From contig CM043702.1 in NCBI GenBank assembly GCA_023935145.1, positions 103,023,588 to 103,087,587 of the forward strand: a stretch of 64,000 nt of DNA. Direction: 5' to 3'. The translations under genes and the position numbers were made by a program. This DNA comes from Bretschneidera sinensis (taxonomy: Eukaryota > Streptophyta > Magnoliopsida > Brassicales > Akaniaceae). Shown here piece after piece: positions 12,218 to 21,930 of this stretch (position 1 is its first letter; every line of letters starts with the position of its first letter). Under the pieces are notes generated by a model. The model saw nothing but the letters and a program-made list of their open reading frames with translations. It was not told the DNA's origin and did no database searches.

Positions 12218-13616
12218 TGATGAGAGTCATAAAATGCATCTTAACAGTACTTATTTGTTAGTATTTTAGGGTTGATTGGGGTTTGAATTACACTTTTATA
12301 CCTTAATAACTCTAAAGTGATATTCTTGGATCATTGACTTATTTTGGTGCATTTTCAGGTACTTTGAGTTCAAAAGAGATGGAAAGCTATCATAGCTTAA
12401 AGCGCGATGCTTCAATGAACATTTGAGTGAGGGCATGGTTGCGGAATGACAAAATGAAGAGAAACCAAGTCTTAAGTGTAGGTGTTGCGGCCTAAAGAAG
12501 TCTAAGCCTCGACCTCCAGAACCAAGCCCGAAAGAGCAAGGAATCTATCAGTGTGCACCGCGGCCTGGACCAAGCTAAGCCGCGGTGCCTAGAGTCTCGA
12601 AAAGTCAGCACCAATGTGCACCATGGCCTGGACTAGGCTGGGCTGTGGCGTCCGGAAGCTCACCTAACCAAAGAGCAGACAGAGCTACGGCATGAGTAAG
12701 TGAGAGCAGTGGCGTGCACACGAACCCCTGTTTTCCTAATTAGGGTTTTAGTTGATTGTTTAGACGCAAAAAACCCTTGGACCTTTGTATTATAAATAGA
12801 TCACATAGGGTTTGATAAAGGAGAAGTTTTTTGGAGGCTGGAAATAGAGAAGAGAGCTCAACATTCTTCTCTATTATGGTGTTCAAGCATGAGCCCCACA
12901 GCTAACTAATCTCCAAGCAAGGCAAAGGGATGAATCCCTTATTATAGCTGTTCTTTTTTTCCATTATTGATTCAATTGTAGTTTGGATTTACTGTCAAAA
13001 CATTGTTTATGATTTACTCTTTGATTAAATAAGAAGAATTTAGGTTCATGTGACAGCTGCACTTTATGTTCTTCTTAACTTAGATTTTCTTAATCCAGTG
13101 ATTGCATGCTTCTTCTCCATATAAGTCTAGTGAAGCTCTTCTTAGGTCAAGTTGTTTAGATGTGATTGATTCCGATAGATTTATCTTTTAGGTTTATCCA
13201 TTACTGCGATATTGTCGTTTCTTGATAAATCTATAGGATAGGTCATGTGCGCTTGAATAAAAAATCAATGAGTGATTTGTAGCAATTACATTAGGGTTTT
13301 CATATGCTTTGATTGAATACTTGTCGATTGCTTATTTGGGATGTGAAACTAGTAATTGAGATAAAAACAATTGAATCGAGATTGGAATAAGGCAACAAAC
13401 CGAGGGAGGATTCCTAGAACCTTGTTATCTCTCCATTATATTCTTCATTATAATTACACAACTCCTTCACACTATTTCCTTATCAAACTCATATTTACTC
13501 ATTTGGATTTTATCGTTTCGTATTAAAGTTTACATCTGCTTTTGTAGTTCGCTTTTCCTCGTGGGATCAACACCTGAACAATACAAAATAATTGCGTGTT
13601 AGTTTGAGAGTACTAA
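12218..13616 (+). repeat. 3' LTR of element B
   Basis: 1399 bp. Starts TGATGAGAG. The end reads GTACTAA where the 5' LTR has GTAATCA, so the terminal CA has been lost by substitution. The target duplication GTGGT follows at 13617-13621. Confidence 0.92.
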
Positions 13617-13621
13617 GTGGT

Positions 13622-13902
13622 CGTTGGCCATGTTAACAAAATTCTCTAAATTCTCGTTTGGGTTTTCACTATGATTTGATCTAGGCGAGGTTTCACTAAC
13701 AGACGCGGAAGGAGAGGGTAACTCTATTTTGGGTCTTTTAATGAATCTACCTCGCGAATCTCTCGATCTAAGTATACATAAAAGGAATTAGAGGGCAAAT
13801 AGGAAAAAAATAGAAAAAATTTGAAAATCAAAACAGAAAGCAAAGAACAATATTACCGTCTTGTCTCAAAGTTGACAATCTTCCTTATTGATTAAGTGCG
13901 TT
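13622..13902 (-). pseudogene. Gag start codons and leader of element A
   Basis: On the minus strand ATG at 13631 begins MANDH and runs into the target duplication of element B; the next codons continue at 6427. The upstream leader is AT-rich and matches 7830-8101 of element B. It has no other gene. Confidence 0.82.
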
Positions 13903-13920
13903 TCCCCGGCAACGGCTCTA
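13903..13920 (-). other. Primer-binding site of element A (tRNA-Asp type)
   Basis: On the minus strand TAGAGCCGTTGCCGGGGA. The 3' half is perfect; the first bases differ from the consensus TGGCGCC. Confidence 0.82.
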
Positions 13921-13925
13921 AAATT

Positions 13926-15369
13926 TGATTACGCTCAAACTAATACACGATTTTGGTGTATAGTTGAGGTGTCGATCCCACGAGGAAAAGAGCTCTACAA
14001 GGGAAAGTGTAAACCTTAACACAAACGATAAAATTTAAATGAGAAAATCTGAGTTTTGATAATGAAATAATGTGAAAGAGTTGTGTAAATATAATGAAGA
14101 ATATAATAGGGAAATAACAAGGTTTTGAGAATCCTTCTTAAGTTCGTTGCCTTATTCCAATCTTGATTCAATTGTTTTTATCTCGATTGCTAGTTTCACA
14201 TCCCGAACAAGCAATCGGTAAATATTCAATCACAACACATTAATGCTCTAATGTAATTGCTACAAATCACTCATTGATTTCGATTCAAGCACACATAACC
14301 TATCATATAGATTTATCAAGAAATGACAATATATTTCAATAAAAATATCACAGTAATGGACAAATCTAAAAGATAAATCTATCGGAATCAATCACATCCA
14401 AACAACTTGGCATAAGAAAAGCTTGACTAGACTTATATGGAGGAGAAGGATGCAATCACCGGATTAAGAGAAATTCTTAGAGAAGAAGAACATAAATTGC
14501 AGCTATCATATGAACCTAAATTCTTTTTGTTTAATCAAAGAGTAAATCATAACAATGTTTAACAATAAATCTTTACAACTGAACCAAGAATGGAAATAAG
14601 AACAAGTACACCTAGGGATTCATCCCTTTGCATTGCTTGGAGATTAGTTGGTCATGGAGCTCATGTTTGAACATTGTAATGGAGAAGAATGTGGCAGCTT
14701 TCTTAAGTTTTCCAGCCTCCTTTCATCAAACCCTAAGTGATCTATTTATAATACAAAAGGTTCAAGGGTATTTTCGGGTCAAAACTGTCATTAAAGCTCT
14801 AATTAGGTCGTGACACGGAAACAGGGCATCGCGCTCGCACAGCGGCTTAGCTTTTCCTGGCCATGGCACACAACTTTGTCAAGTTTCTGGAGGCCGCGGC
14901 TCAGCTGGTCCAGGCCATGGCGCACACTATCCAGGCCATGGTGCACACTGTCCAGGCCGTGGCCCAGCCTTTGATCCTGGTCTTGTGGAGACTTCTGGAG
15001 GTCGTGGCTCAGCTTTTCCAGGCCATGGCGCACAACCTCCAGCTTTTATCCCAGAAGTTGATGGTTCTGGTGGGTGAGGCTTAAGGTTCTGAGCCACAGC
15101 ATGGAACACTAAAGACTTGGTTTTCTCTTCATTTTGTCTTTCCGTAACCATGCCTTCACTCCGATACGCATGGAATCTTCATGCTTTAAGCAAGGATAGC
15201 TTTTCCATTTCCTTTAGACTCAAAGTACTTGAAAATGCACCAAAATAGATCAATGATCCAAGAATGACACTTTAGAATTGTTAAGGTATAAATGTGTAAT
15301 TCAACGCTAGATCAACCCTAAAATTCTAACAAATAAGTACTATTAAGATGCACTTTACGACTCTCATCA
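13926..15369 (-). repeat. 5' LTR of element A
   Basis: 1444 bp with ends TGATTACGC and CTCTCATCA in plus-strand reading. It is longer than its partner at 1-1011 mainly because of the GC-rich block at 14850-15060. Confidence 0.92.
14855..15030. repeat. GC-rich imperfect tandem repeat inside the Athila LTR
   Basis: Words of the type CCAGGCCATGGCGCACA recur at about 14858, 14921, 14936, 14951 and 15018. The left LTR of the same element has only two such words. Two opposing chance frames (14803-15033, 14863-15084) stay open because of the repeat. Confidence 0.8.
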
Positions 15370-16004
15370 TCTTTTAAAGTTTTCTCTAACTACAAACGAA
15401 GTGAAGTGAAGAAATATGAGATAAAACTACTCTTATATAAAAGCACAGGAGTGATAAACGAGGAGAATTAACTCCACTACAGTTGTAAAGACACGACGTT
15501 TGGTATGACTGAGGTGCTATTACATTCTTTAAGGCTTCTACAGTCATAATGACACGAGGTTTTATGTGCTCAAGGTGTCGTTACATTCCCCAAGGCTCTC
15601 TCAGCCATGAAAAAACAACACTTGGCATAACTAAGGCACCTTTCCATTCTATAAGGCGATAGAAGGTGAACAATCAATGATGTGCCCTACCATTTCACTC
15701 AAAATGATTGCACACATTAAATAGCCTAATATTCAATGTTCAAAAGTGGCCCAATGGTCGTGCATTGAATACCCTCACAGAGGATTATGGAAACAGTCCA
15801 AAGGATTTTTTATGGGCCTAAAGGCCAAAGAAATCGTCCAAAGGCCCAAAACAAAAATATGGTCCAGAAGGACCTTTACAAGCCTAACTCTAGAAGAAGA
15901 AGCCCAAAATGTCCCTTACAGGCTCAACTCCAGAAGAAGAAGCCCAAAAGTCCACTAGGAACTCCAAAAGAAAACAACTCGGACCAAGAGAAATCTCCAA
16001 GCCC
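15370..16004. repeat. Non-coding segment with a 61-bp triplication (15493-15670)
   Basis: Three diverged copies begin at 15493, 15554 and 15615, each containing ATTACATTC(TTT/CCC)AAGGC-like sequence (third copy CTTTCCATTCTATAAGG). The remainder to 16004 has no recognised coding content. It runs directly into the 48-bp array, and both may belong to one larger unknown repeat such as a long LTR. Confidence 0.65.
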
Positions 16005-16772
16005 GAGCATAGTAACTGCTGCTCAAATGCTCAGTCCAATGTATTTAAGGTCGAGCATATTAACTGATGCTCACATGCTCTGTCCAATGACTCCAAGTTT
16101 GAGCATATTGACTGCTACTCAAATGCTCGGTCCAACGTCTCTAAGGCTAAGCATATTGACTGCTGCTCAAATGCTCAGTCAAACATCTCCAAGGCTGAGC
16201 ATATTGACTGCTGCTCAAATACTCGATCCAAGGTCTCCAAGGTCGAGCATATTGACTGCTGTTTAAATGCTCGGTCCAACAACTCCAAGATTGAGCATAT
16301 TGACTGCTACTCAAATGCTCGATCCAACATCTCCAAGGCCGAGCATATTAACTGCTGCTCAAATGCTCAGTCCAACGACTCCAAGACTGAGCATATTGAT
16401 TACTGCTCAAATGCTCAGTCTAACAACTCTGAAGCTGAGCATATTGACTGTTTCTCAAATGCTCAATCCCATGTCTCCAAGACCTAGCATGTTTACTAAT
16501 GCTCAAATGCTCGGTCCCATGTCTTCAAGACCAAGCATATCGATTGCTGGTCAAATGCTCTGTCCAACATCTCTAAGGCTAAGCATATTGGCTGTTTCTT
16601 AAATACTTGACCCATGTCTCCAAAATCGAGCATATTGATTGCTTCTCAAATGCTAAACCCAATATCTCTAAGGCCGAGCATGTTGACTGCTTATCAGATG
16701 CTCGACCGAGTATCTACAAAGTCAAGCATGTTGACTGCTCCTCAAATACTGGACCTAATATCTACATGGTCG
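16005..16772 (+). repeat. 48-bp tandem array 1, about 16 units
   Basis: Units begin GAGCATATTGACTGCTGCTC and contain CTCGGTCCAACATCTCCAAG. Starts at 16149 and 16197 show the 48-bp period, and 768 bp holds 16 units. Because 48 is divisible by three, one frame reads a 16-residue repeat (SILTAAQMLGPTSPRL type) from 15787 to 16602 with a single stop at 16264. I do not call this a gene: no domain is visible and the long frame follows from the period. Confidence 0.9.
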
Positions 16773-16844
16773 AAGCTCTATTATACTTCTTCGAAGCACA
16801 TAAATATACTTAAGGAAGTGGGAGGCCTTTGATACAGCCAATAA

Positions 16845-16985
16845 TCCACCATCCAATAGCCTGATGACATGTAGAAGATTCTCTTCCAATGACTGGATGA
16901 CATATGGCCACACTAATAATACACCCTCCAGTAGCCTGATGGCATGTGGAAAATATCCCTCCAATGACCGGATGACACGTGGGCG
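16845..16985. repeat. About 36-bp subrepeat, four copies
   Basis: CCAATAGCCTGATGACATGT-like units start near 16851, 16888, 16927 and 16962, alternating CCTGATG and CTGGATG variants. Minus-strand frames through it (16755-17088) look like by-products of the repeat. Confidence 0.75.
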
Positions 16986-17114
16986 AGTAGTAGACAAAAT
17001 TGTTGTCACTCATGGACCCCCTCACACAGAAGTGCAAGCGTGATTGCAGGGATTGAGCCATCCCTGAACACACGACAAGACCCTTCACTCGAGGAGCTAG
17101 ATCTCAGGGATCAC

Positions 17115-17335
17115 GCAAGAATTATCATGATGGCCCTTGTAATTCACATAAACAGTTTGAGCCACATATGCATACATTTGTTTCGATGACCTTCTGGTAT
17201 AAGTTATTTTTTGTTGTCTATTGATTATATGTACTCGTAATGAAGAATTTGATGTTATTTAGTTTTAAAGTTTTTTTTAATGTTTTTCTATATGTTCAAA
17301 GTAATCATTTTTCCTTTGAATTCAGTAACATTATC
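17115..17335 (+). repeat. Inverted repeat arm X (left)
   Basis: Begins GCAAGAATTATC and ends GTAACATTATC. It is matched in inverse orientation at 24926-25133 with clear similarity throughout, for example GTTTCGATGAC and GATTATATGTACT. The region 16986-17114 between subrepeat and arm has no recognised feature. Confidence 0.8.
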
Positions 17336-17399
17336 AAATCCAAACACAAGAGGAGACCCAACACACTAAGGCTATCTTTGATTATATTGCACAGAGATT

Positions 17400-18550
17400 T
17401 TTGTCAGTCCACTTAACCAAAACCCGAGCGATAGTTGAATGTGAACTAGGGCCAAATAAATTAGGGTGAAAGGGGTGGAGCAAGTATTTGATGAGGCAAT
17501 GAGATTAGGATAAACTTTGTGACCTCTAGGTCATAGATGGTAGGGAGAGGCATCAATATGATGCTTCATCTAATAGGCTGACATGAGATAAGCTAGTCCA
17601 CCATGTTGGGAGGGGGGTCTATCAATACGCAAAAACACATAGAACATATGTTAAGCAAACTAATCTACATGGTGTTAGCCTTTTAAAAGTACATGATTAT
17701 AATGTTAGTTCGATACTTAATGAAAATTTCATTACAATGTGTATGAGAGAGAAATTGGCAGAAAACCTATTGTATTGGAGGTTTTCAACGAGACCCACAT
17801 AGCCAAGAAGACTAAGGACTACACTGATCGAAAGTCTAAGGCAGTAAGTGTAAGTATAAGTGTCGATCTATCCATAACTATATGAACTTTTTGTCAACTA
17901 GAGGCAGATGAGGATGAATAAGAATAAGAAAAAGAAGATGATGATGATGATTATAGAAGGGATGTTGATTAACTTATAAGCGTATTTATCTTCCCTGTTG
18001 TTTTTTCTAATTGATTAAAATTAATTCTGCTAATAATTTTGTATCATTACTATAAGAAAATTTAAATTAACTTGAGCGCATATTTATCTTTCTTATTTGT
18101 TATATTTGGTATTTTCACGTTCTTGTTGCTTTCTGTATCTTATATGACTTAGAATGCATTGTGTATACCTTTTCTTCATACTTGTGTTTTTTACAAAACA
18201 GATTGCTACTAAGTGGTAGAACACGAGGCAGATTAGGGGGTCCAACCCCGGTAGAGGAGATGATGCCTCGACTTCACATACCCTACCTTTATGTAACTAT
18301 GTATTTATTTTTATATTGTACATAAAACCCTTCTCCCTTGATTATTTTCATTTTAGCTTATAAGATCCTTTTGTTTAAATTGCAAAGCCCGTTGATAGAG
18401 ATGTGAGGGATGTTGAGGATAATGTAGACGAGGATGGCATAGATGATTATGAAAATGTTGGCAATGAAAGTACCTCATTCTTCTTATCTATAGTAAGAGT
18501 CTATTAGCTGAATTTTTCAGGAGTAGGGGGGAGTCTATTATGCCCTCTCC
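17400..18550 (+). pseudogene. Transposase-associated remnant, possibly En/Spm (Ptta) type
   Basis: A frame from about 17742 to 17850 reads RKPIVLEVFNETHIAKKTKD followed by YTDRKSKAV. The 'ETH..KK...Y.D.KS' layout resembles the plant Ptta/En/Spm transposase family (Transposase_24). An acidic tail (Asp/Glu-rich, 17900-17970) follows. Exon-like islands at 18206-18290 (preceded by TTTACAAAACAG) and 18388-18470 (Asp-rich) suggest a decayed gene with introns. Upstream frames are shifted and broken. No catalytic DDE residues are seen. Assignment is tentative. Confidence 0.4.
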
Positions 18551-18555
18551 CTCCA

Positions 18556-20229
18556 TCATTTACTTACCTTTATGAGCCAAAAAAAAAATATTTTATCCTT
18601 ACCTCTCTTAAAAGAACTTAGTTTATACACATTTGTTGAGAAGCACTTAAGAGGAGTAAGGATGGAAATATAAAAAAATAAAAAATATATCACTACCATA
18701 ACCCAAGTACATTAAAGGAGATAGGTTAGGGGTTGTGGAAAAGAGTAAAAAAATTGAAAACGGAGGTGAATGGTTATGTGCTAAAAAATAAATAAATAAA
18801 GAAGTGAAATTTTGGCAAAGAAAGAAGAAAAAAATGGTGAATTATTGAGAGAAATGCTCAAAAAATGGTTGAATGAGTTGGGTGTTGAAGTAAGGTTATC
18901 TAGGACTTAAAGTGGTTGTGTTTAAATTAAGAGACTAAGTTCTTTTACTTATTTAATCCTTCCCATTCTTTCTTGACCTTTACCTTAGCCTAACGTTACA
19001 AGCTTATTAAAGACCTAGTGATCCGATGTAGTGTGATTTTTCTACATTAGAGGAGAGTGATTTGAAAAATGAGCCTATAGAGTTTGATTTGTGATTGATG
19101 TCACCCAATTTAATATAATTTTAGAGGCTAGGACTTGTATTCATGAATGTTGTGCATAAAATCATCTGGGTGTTTAGATTAATAGTTTGTGGTAAGATGG
19201 ATGTTAAGAGTCGATAACGATTTTTAGGTTGATGTTTGGATTGTTTTTGGACTTGGGAGGTATTTAATGATTCTATGTGTTGTGTGTTATGTGCGATTTT
19301 TGAGACAAAAAGTTGAATTACTCTTGTATTAACGTTAACATTGCTTTATTTTGTTTTGATTTCTAATATAGAATTCATCTCATATCTTTTTCGCTTGAAT
19401 TGCTAGGGACTAGCAATAAGCTAGTTAGGGATTATGATGAGAGTCATAAAATGCATCTTAATGGTATTTATTTGTTAGCATTTTAGGGTTGATTTAGGGC
19501 TGAATTACACATTTATGCCTTAATAATTCTAAAGTGTCATTCTTGGTTCATTGATTTATTTCGATGCATTTTCAGGTATTTTAGGTTTAAAAGAGATAGA
19601 AAAGCTAACGTTGCTTAAAGCACGAAGATTCTATGCATATCGTAGTGAAGGAATGGTTTCAGAAGGATAGAATGAAGAGAAACCCATTTCTAGGGTTCCA
19701 TGCTGCGGCGAGCTAAGGTTTGAGTCACGACCACCAGAACCATTAGCTTCTGAGCTAGAGGCTGGACTTAAGGTTGTGCGCCGCGGCTTGGACCAGGTTG
19801 AGCCACGGCGCGACCGCGATCCCGTATTTTTGTTTCACCACTTTATTAGGGCTTTAATGACATTTTTGGACCCGAAAATACCCTTGAACCTTTTGGGGTA
19901 TTAATAGAACACTTAGGTTTGATTGAAAAGGAGGCTGGAATTAGGAGAGCTACCACATTCTTCTCCATTTTAGGTGATCAAGCATAAGCCTAATGTCCAA
20001 CTAATCTCCAAGTAAGGTAAAATGATGAATTCCTAGGTGTAGTTGTTCTTATTTCTATTCTTGATTCAGTTATATGGATTCATTGTTAAACATTGTTTAT
20101 GATTTACTCTTTGATTAAGTAAGAATTAGATGATTTACTCTTAATCTGGTGATTGCATCTTTCTCCTCCATATAAGTCTAGTCAAGCTCTTCTTATGTCA
20201 AGTTGTTAGATGTGATTGATTTCGGTAGA
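18556..20229 (+). mobile_element. Athila-like fragment C: 3' noncoding region plus truncated LTR
   Basis: 18556-19434 matches the 3' noncoding region of element B from 11345 on, including a decayed polypurine tract (TAGTTAGGGATTA at 19422-19434). The LTR starts at 19435 with TGATGAGAG and stops at about 20229, roughly 400 bp before its expected end. There it joins a Sirevirus-like LTR fragment through the shared hexamer GGTAGA. Confidence 0.82.
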
Positions 20230-20506
20230 GAGATAGCAATAAGTGCTTTTACAAATGAACAGTATCTCTCTTTCAAGAATAAGCTTGAAGAATGGCTCAA
20301 TAATAGATTTTTCAAAGCTTTTTGAAAATTAATGAGCAAACTTGTGAATCAAATGTGTTCTCTTCTTGTTTTAAATGCTCATTGAAGTGGGTTTATATAG
20401 CCTTGAATCAATAGAGTCGTTTGACACTGACTTGGTAGGTTTGGTGCATTAAATACTCAAGCCTCGCATCTCAAACGGTCATATTTTTGAATTATCAATC
20501 GACTGG
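20229..20506 (-). repeat. Sirevirus-like copia LTR, left half of a split copy
   Basis: Matches 22322-22618 of the solo LTR in the same orientation. It ends at TATCAATCGACTGG (20493-20506), and the missing continuation starts with the same 14 bases at 25153. About 390 bp of the LTR's far end are missing on the left. Confidence 0.75.
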
Positions 20507-21675
20507 CAAAGAAATAACAAGGTTCCAGGAATCCTTCCTAAGTTCGTTGCCTTATTCCTATCTTGACTCAAATGTTTTATCTCAATTACTAGTTTCACAT
20601 CCCAAACAAGCAATTGGTAAATATTCAATCAAAGTACATAAATACTCTAATGTATTTGCCATAAATTACTCCTTAATTCCAATTCAAACATGCAAGATCT
20701 ATCTTATAAATTATCAAGAAGCAACAATATATTTCAATAATAATACTACAGGACAAACCTATAAGATAAATCTACCAAAATCAATTGCATCTAACAACTT
20801 TGTCATAAGAAAAGCTTGACCAGACTTATATGGAGAAGAAGAATGCGATCACCAGATTAAGAAAATCTAAGAGAAGAAAAACATAAATTGCAGCTGTCAC
20901 ATGAATTCAAATCCTTCTTATTTAATCAAAGAGTAAATCATAAACAATGTTTAACAATCAATCCACACAACTGAATCAAAGATAGAAATAAGAACAACTA
21001 CACCTAGAAACTCATCCTTTCGCCTTGCTTGGAGTTTAGTTAGACATGAAGTTCATCCTTGATCACCTTGAAGAAGAAGAAAATCGAAGCTCTCTTCAAA
21101 AACTCTCCTCCCCTATTCTCTAAGTCTAATTCCTATATATAGCTATATCAAGATGGCTTTGTAGACAAAAAAGTCACCCTAGGGTTTCTTTTCAGGTTGT
21201 GTACTTCTACTGCTGTCCAGGCCCGGTTCTGCTGTTGTCTAGGCTTGATTTTACCTAACCTTTGTCTACTAAAATTGTCATAACTTTCTTTAGAAAAATC
21301 ATTTTTATAAGTGATAAAATTCTCTAAAAAATAGACATCTGGGTCTTTCTAAGAATATATGGCTCATCTCCTGGTTCTTCCTGAATCAAAACAGTTTGAT
21401 CCATAAAAATGGCTGATTTGTACAGGCAATTCTGGAAATTTAATGAAACTCCTTTCCAAATGCTTGTGAACATTCATAGAATCTTCGTGCTTTAATCAAC
21501 GTTAGTTTTTCCATCTCTTTTAAAGCCAAAATACCTAAAAATGCATCGAAATAAATCAATATACCAATAATGACTCTTAAGAATTATTAAGGCATAAATG
21601 TGTAATCCAGCCCTAAATTAATCTTAAATGCTAACAAATAAACACTATTAAGATGCATTTTTCTTACTTTCATCA
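20507..21675 (-). repeat. Athila-like LTR, truncated, inverted relative to fragment C
   Basis: Starts inside the LTR, at the point matching base 14116 of element A, and ends TTTCATCA, the family terminus. About 190 bp of the LTR end are missing. It abuts 48-bp array 2 at 21676. The frame 20487-20819 is a chance frame. Confidence 0.82.
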
Positions 21676-21676
21676 T

Positions 21677-21930
21677 CGATCTATGTCATTCTCCTCGAAT
21701 CTATCTCCATAACTCTAAGGAGTTTGATCCATGTCATTCTTCTCGAACCTATCTTTAAGAGTCCTAGGAGTTTGATCTAAATTATTATCCTTGCACCTAA
21801 CTTCAAGATTCAAATGAGTTAGATCCAAGTCATTCTCCTTAAACCAATCATCACGATTCCAATGAGTTCAATTCAATTCATTCTCTTTGGACCTATCTCC
21901 AACATTTCGAGAAGTTCGATCCATCTCATA
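21677..21930 (+). repeat. 48-bp tandem array 2, left part (about 5 units)
   Basis: Units of the type GAGTTTGATCCATGTCATTC followed by CTCGAACCTATCTCCA. It is the same array as 23180-24925, separated from it by a solo LTR. Confidence 0.85.

Larger units (their letters stand above)
6428..13616 (+). mobile_element. Athila-like gag-protease element B, complete and nested in element A
   Basis: Both LTRs, primer-binding site, gag-protease region, 3' noncoding DNA and polypurine tract are present. The target duplication GTGGT flanks it (6423-6427 and 13617-13621). It lies in the fifth codon of the gag of element A, in opposite orientation. The element is 7.19 kb and has no RT, RNase H or integrase. 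It is non-autonomous by structure, and its present copy is also inactivated by stops. Confidence 0.93.
1..15369 (-). mobile_element. Athila-like Ty3/gypsy element A, outer element of a nested stack (3' LTR cut by window edge)
   Basis: Order on the minus strand: 5' LTR (13926-15369), primer-binding site (13903-13920), leader and gag start (13622-13902), gag (5008-6427), protease (2740-3634), 3' noncoding region with polypurine tract (1012-2700), 3' LTR (1-1011, truncated). Two later insertions interrupt it: element B (6428-13616) and a solo LTR (3640-5002). Removing these by eye restores a continuous gag-protease order. The tRNA-Asp-type primer site and DLGAS protease motif fit the Athila branch. 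No RT, RNase H or integrase lies between protease and 3' noncoding DNA. The base after the right LTR starts TCTTT; the matching left target duplication lies outside the window. Confidence 0.88.

Noticed and set aside
14803..15151. Opposing open frames in the GC-rich part of the Athila LTR
   Set aside because: They lie inside an LTR, depend on a short tandem repeat and have no domain.
18047..18062. ACTATAAGAAAA as a CACTA transposon end
   Set aside because: It resembles CACTACAAGAAAA but has mismatches, no inverted partner was found, and it lies amid AT-rich sequence where such a match is expected by chance.
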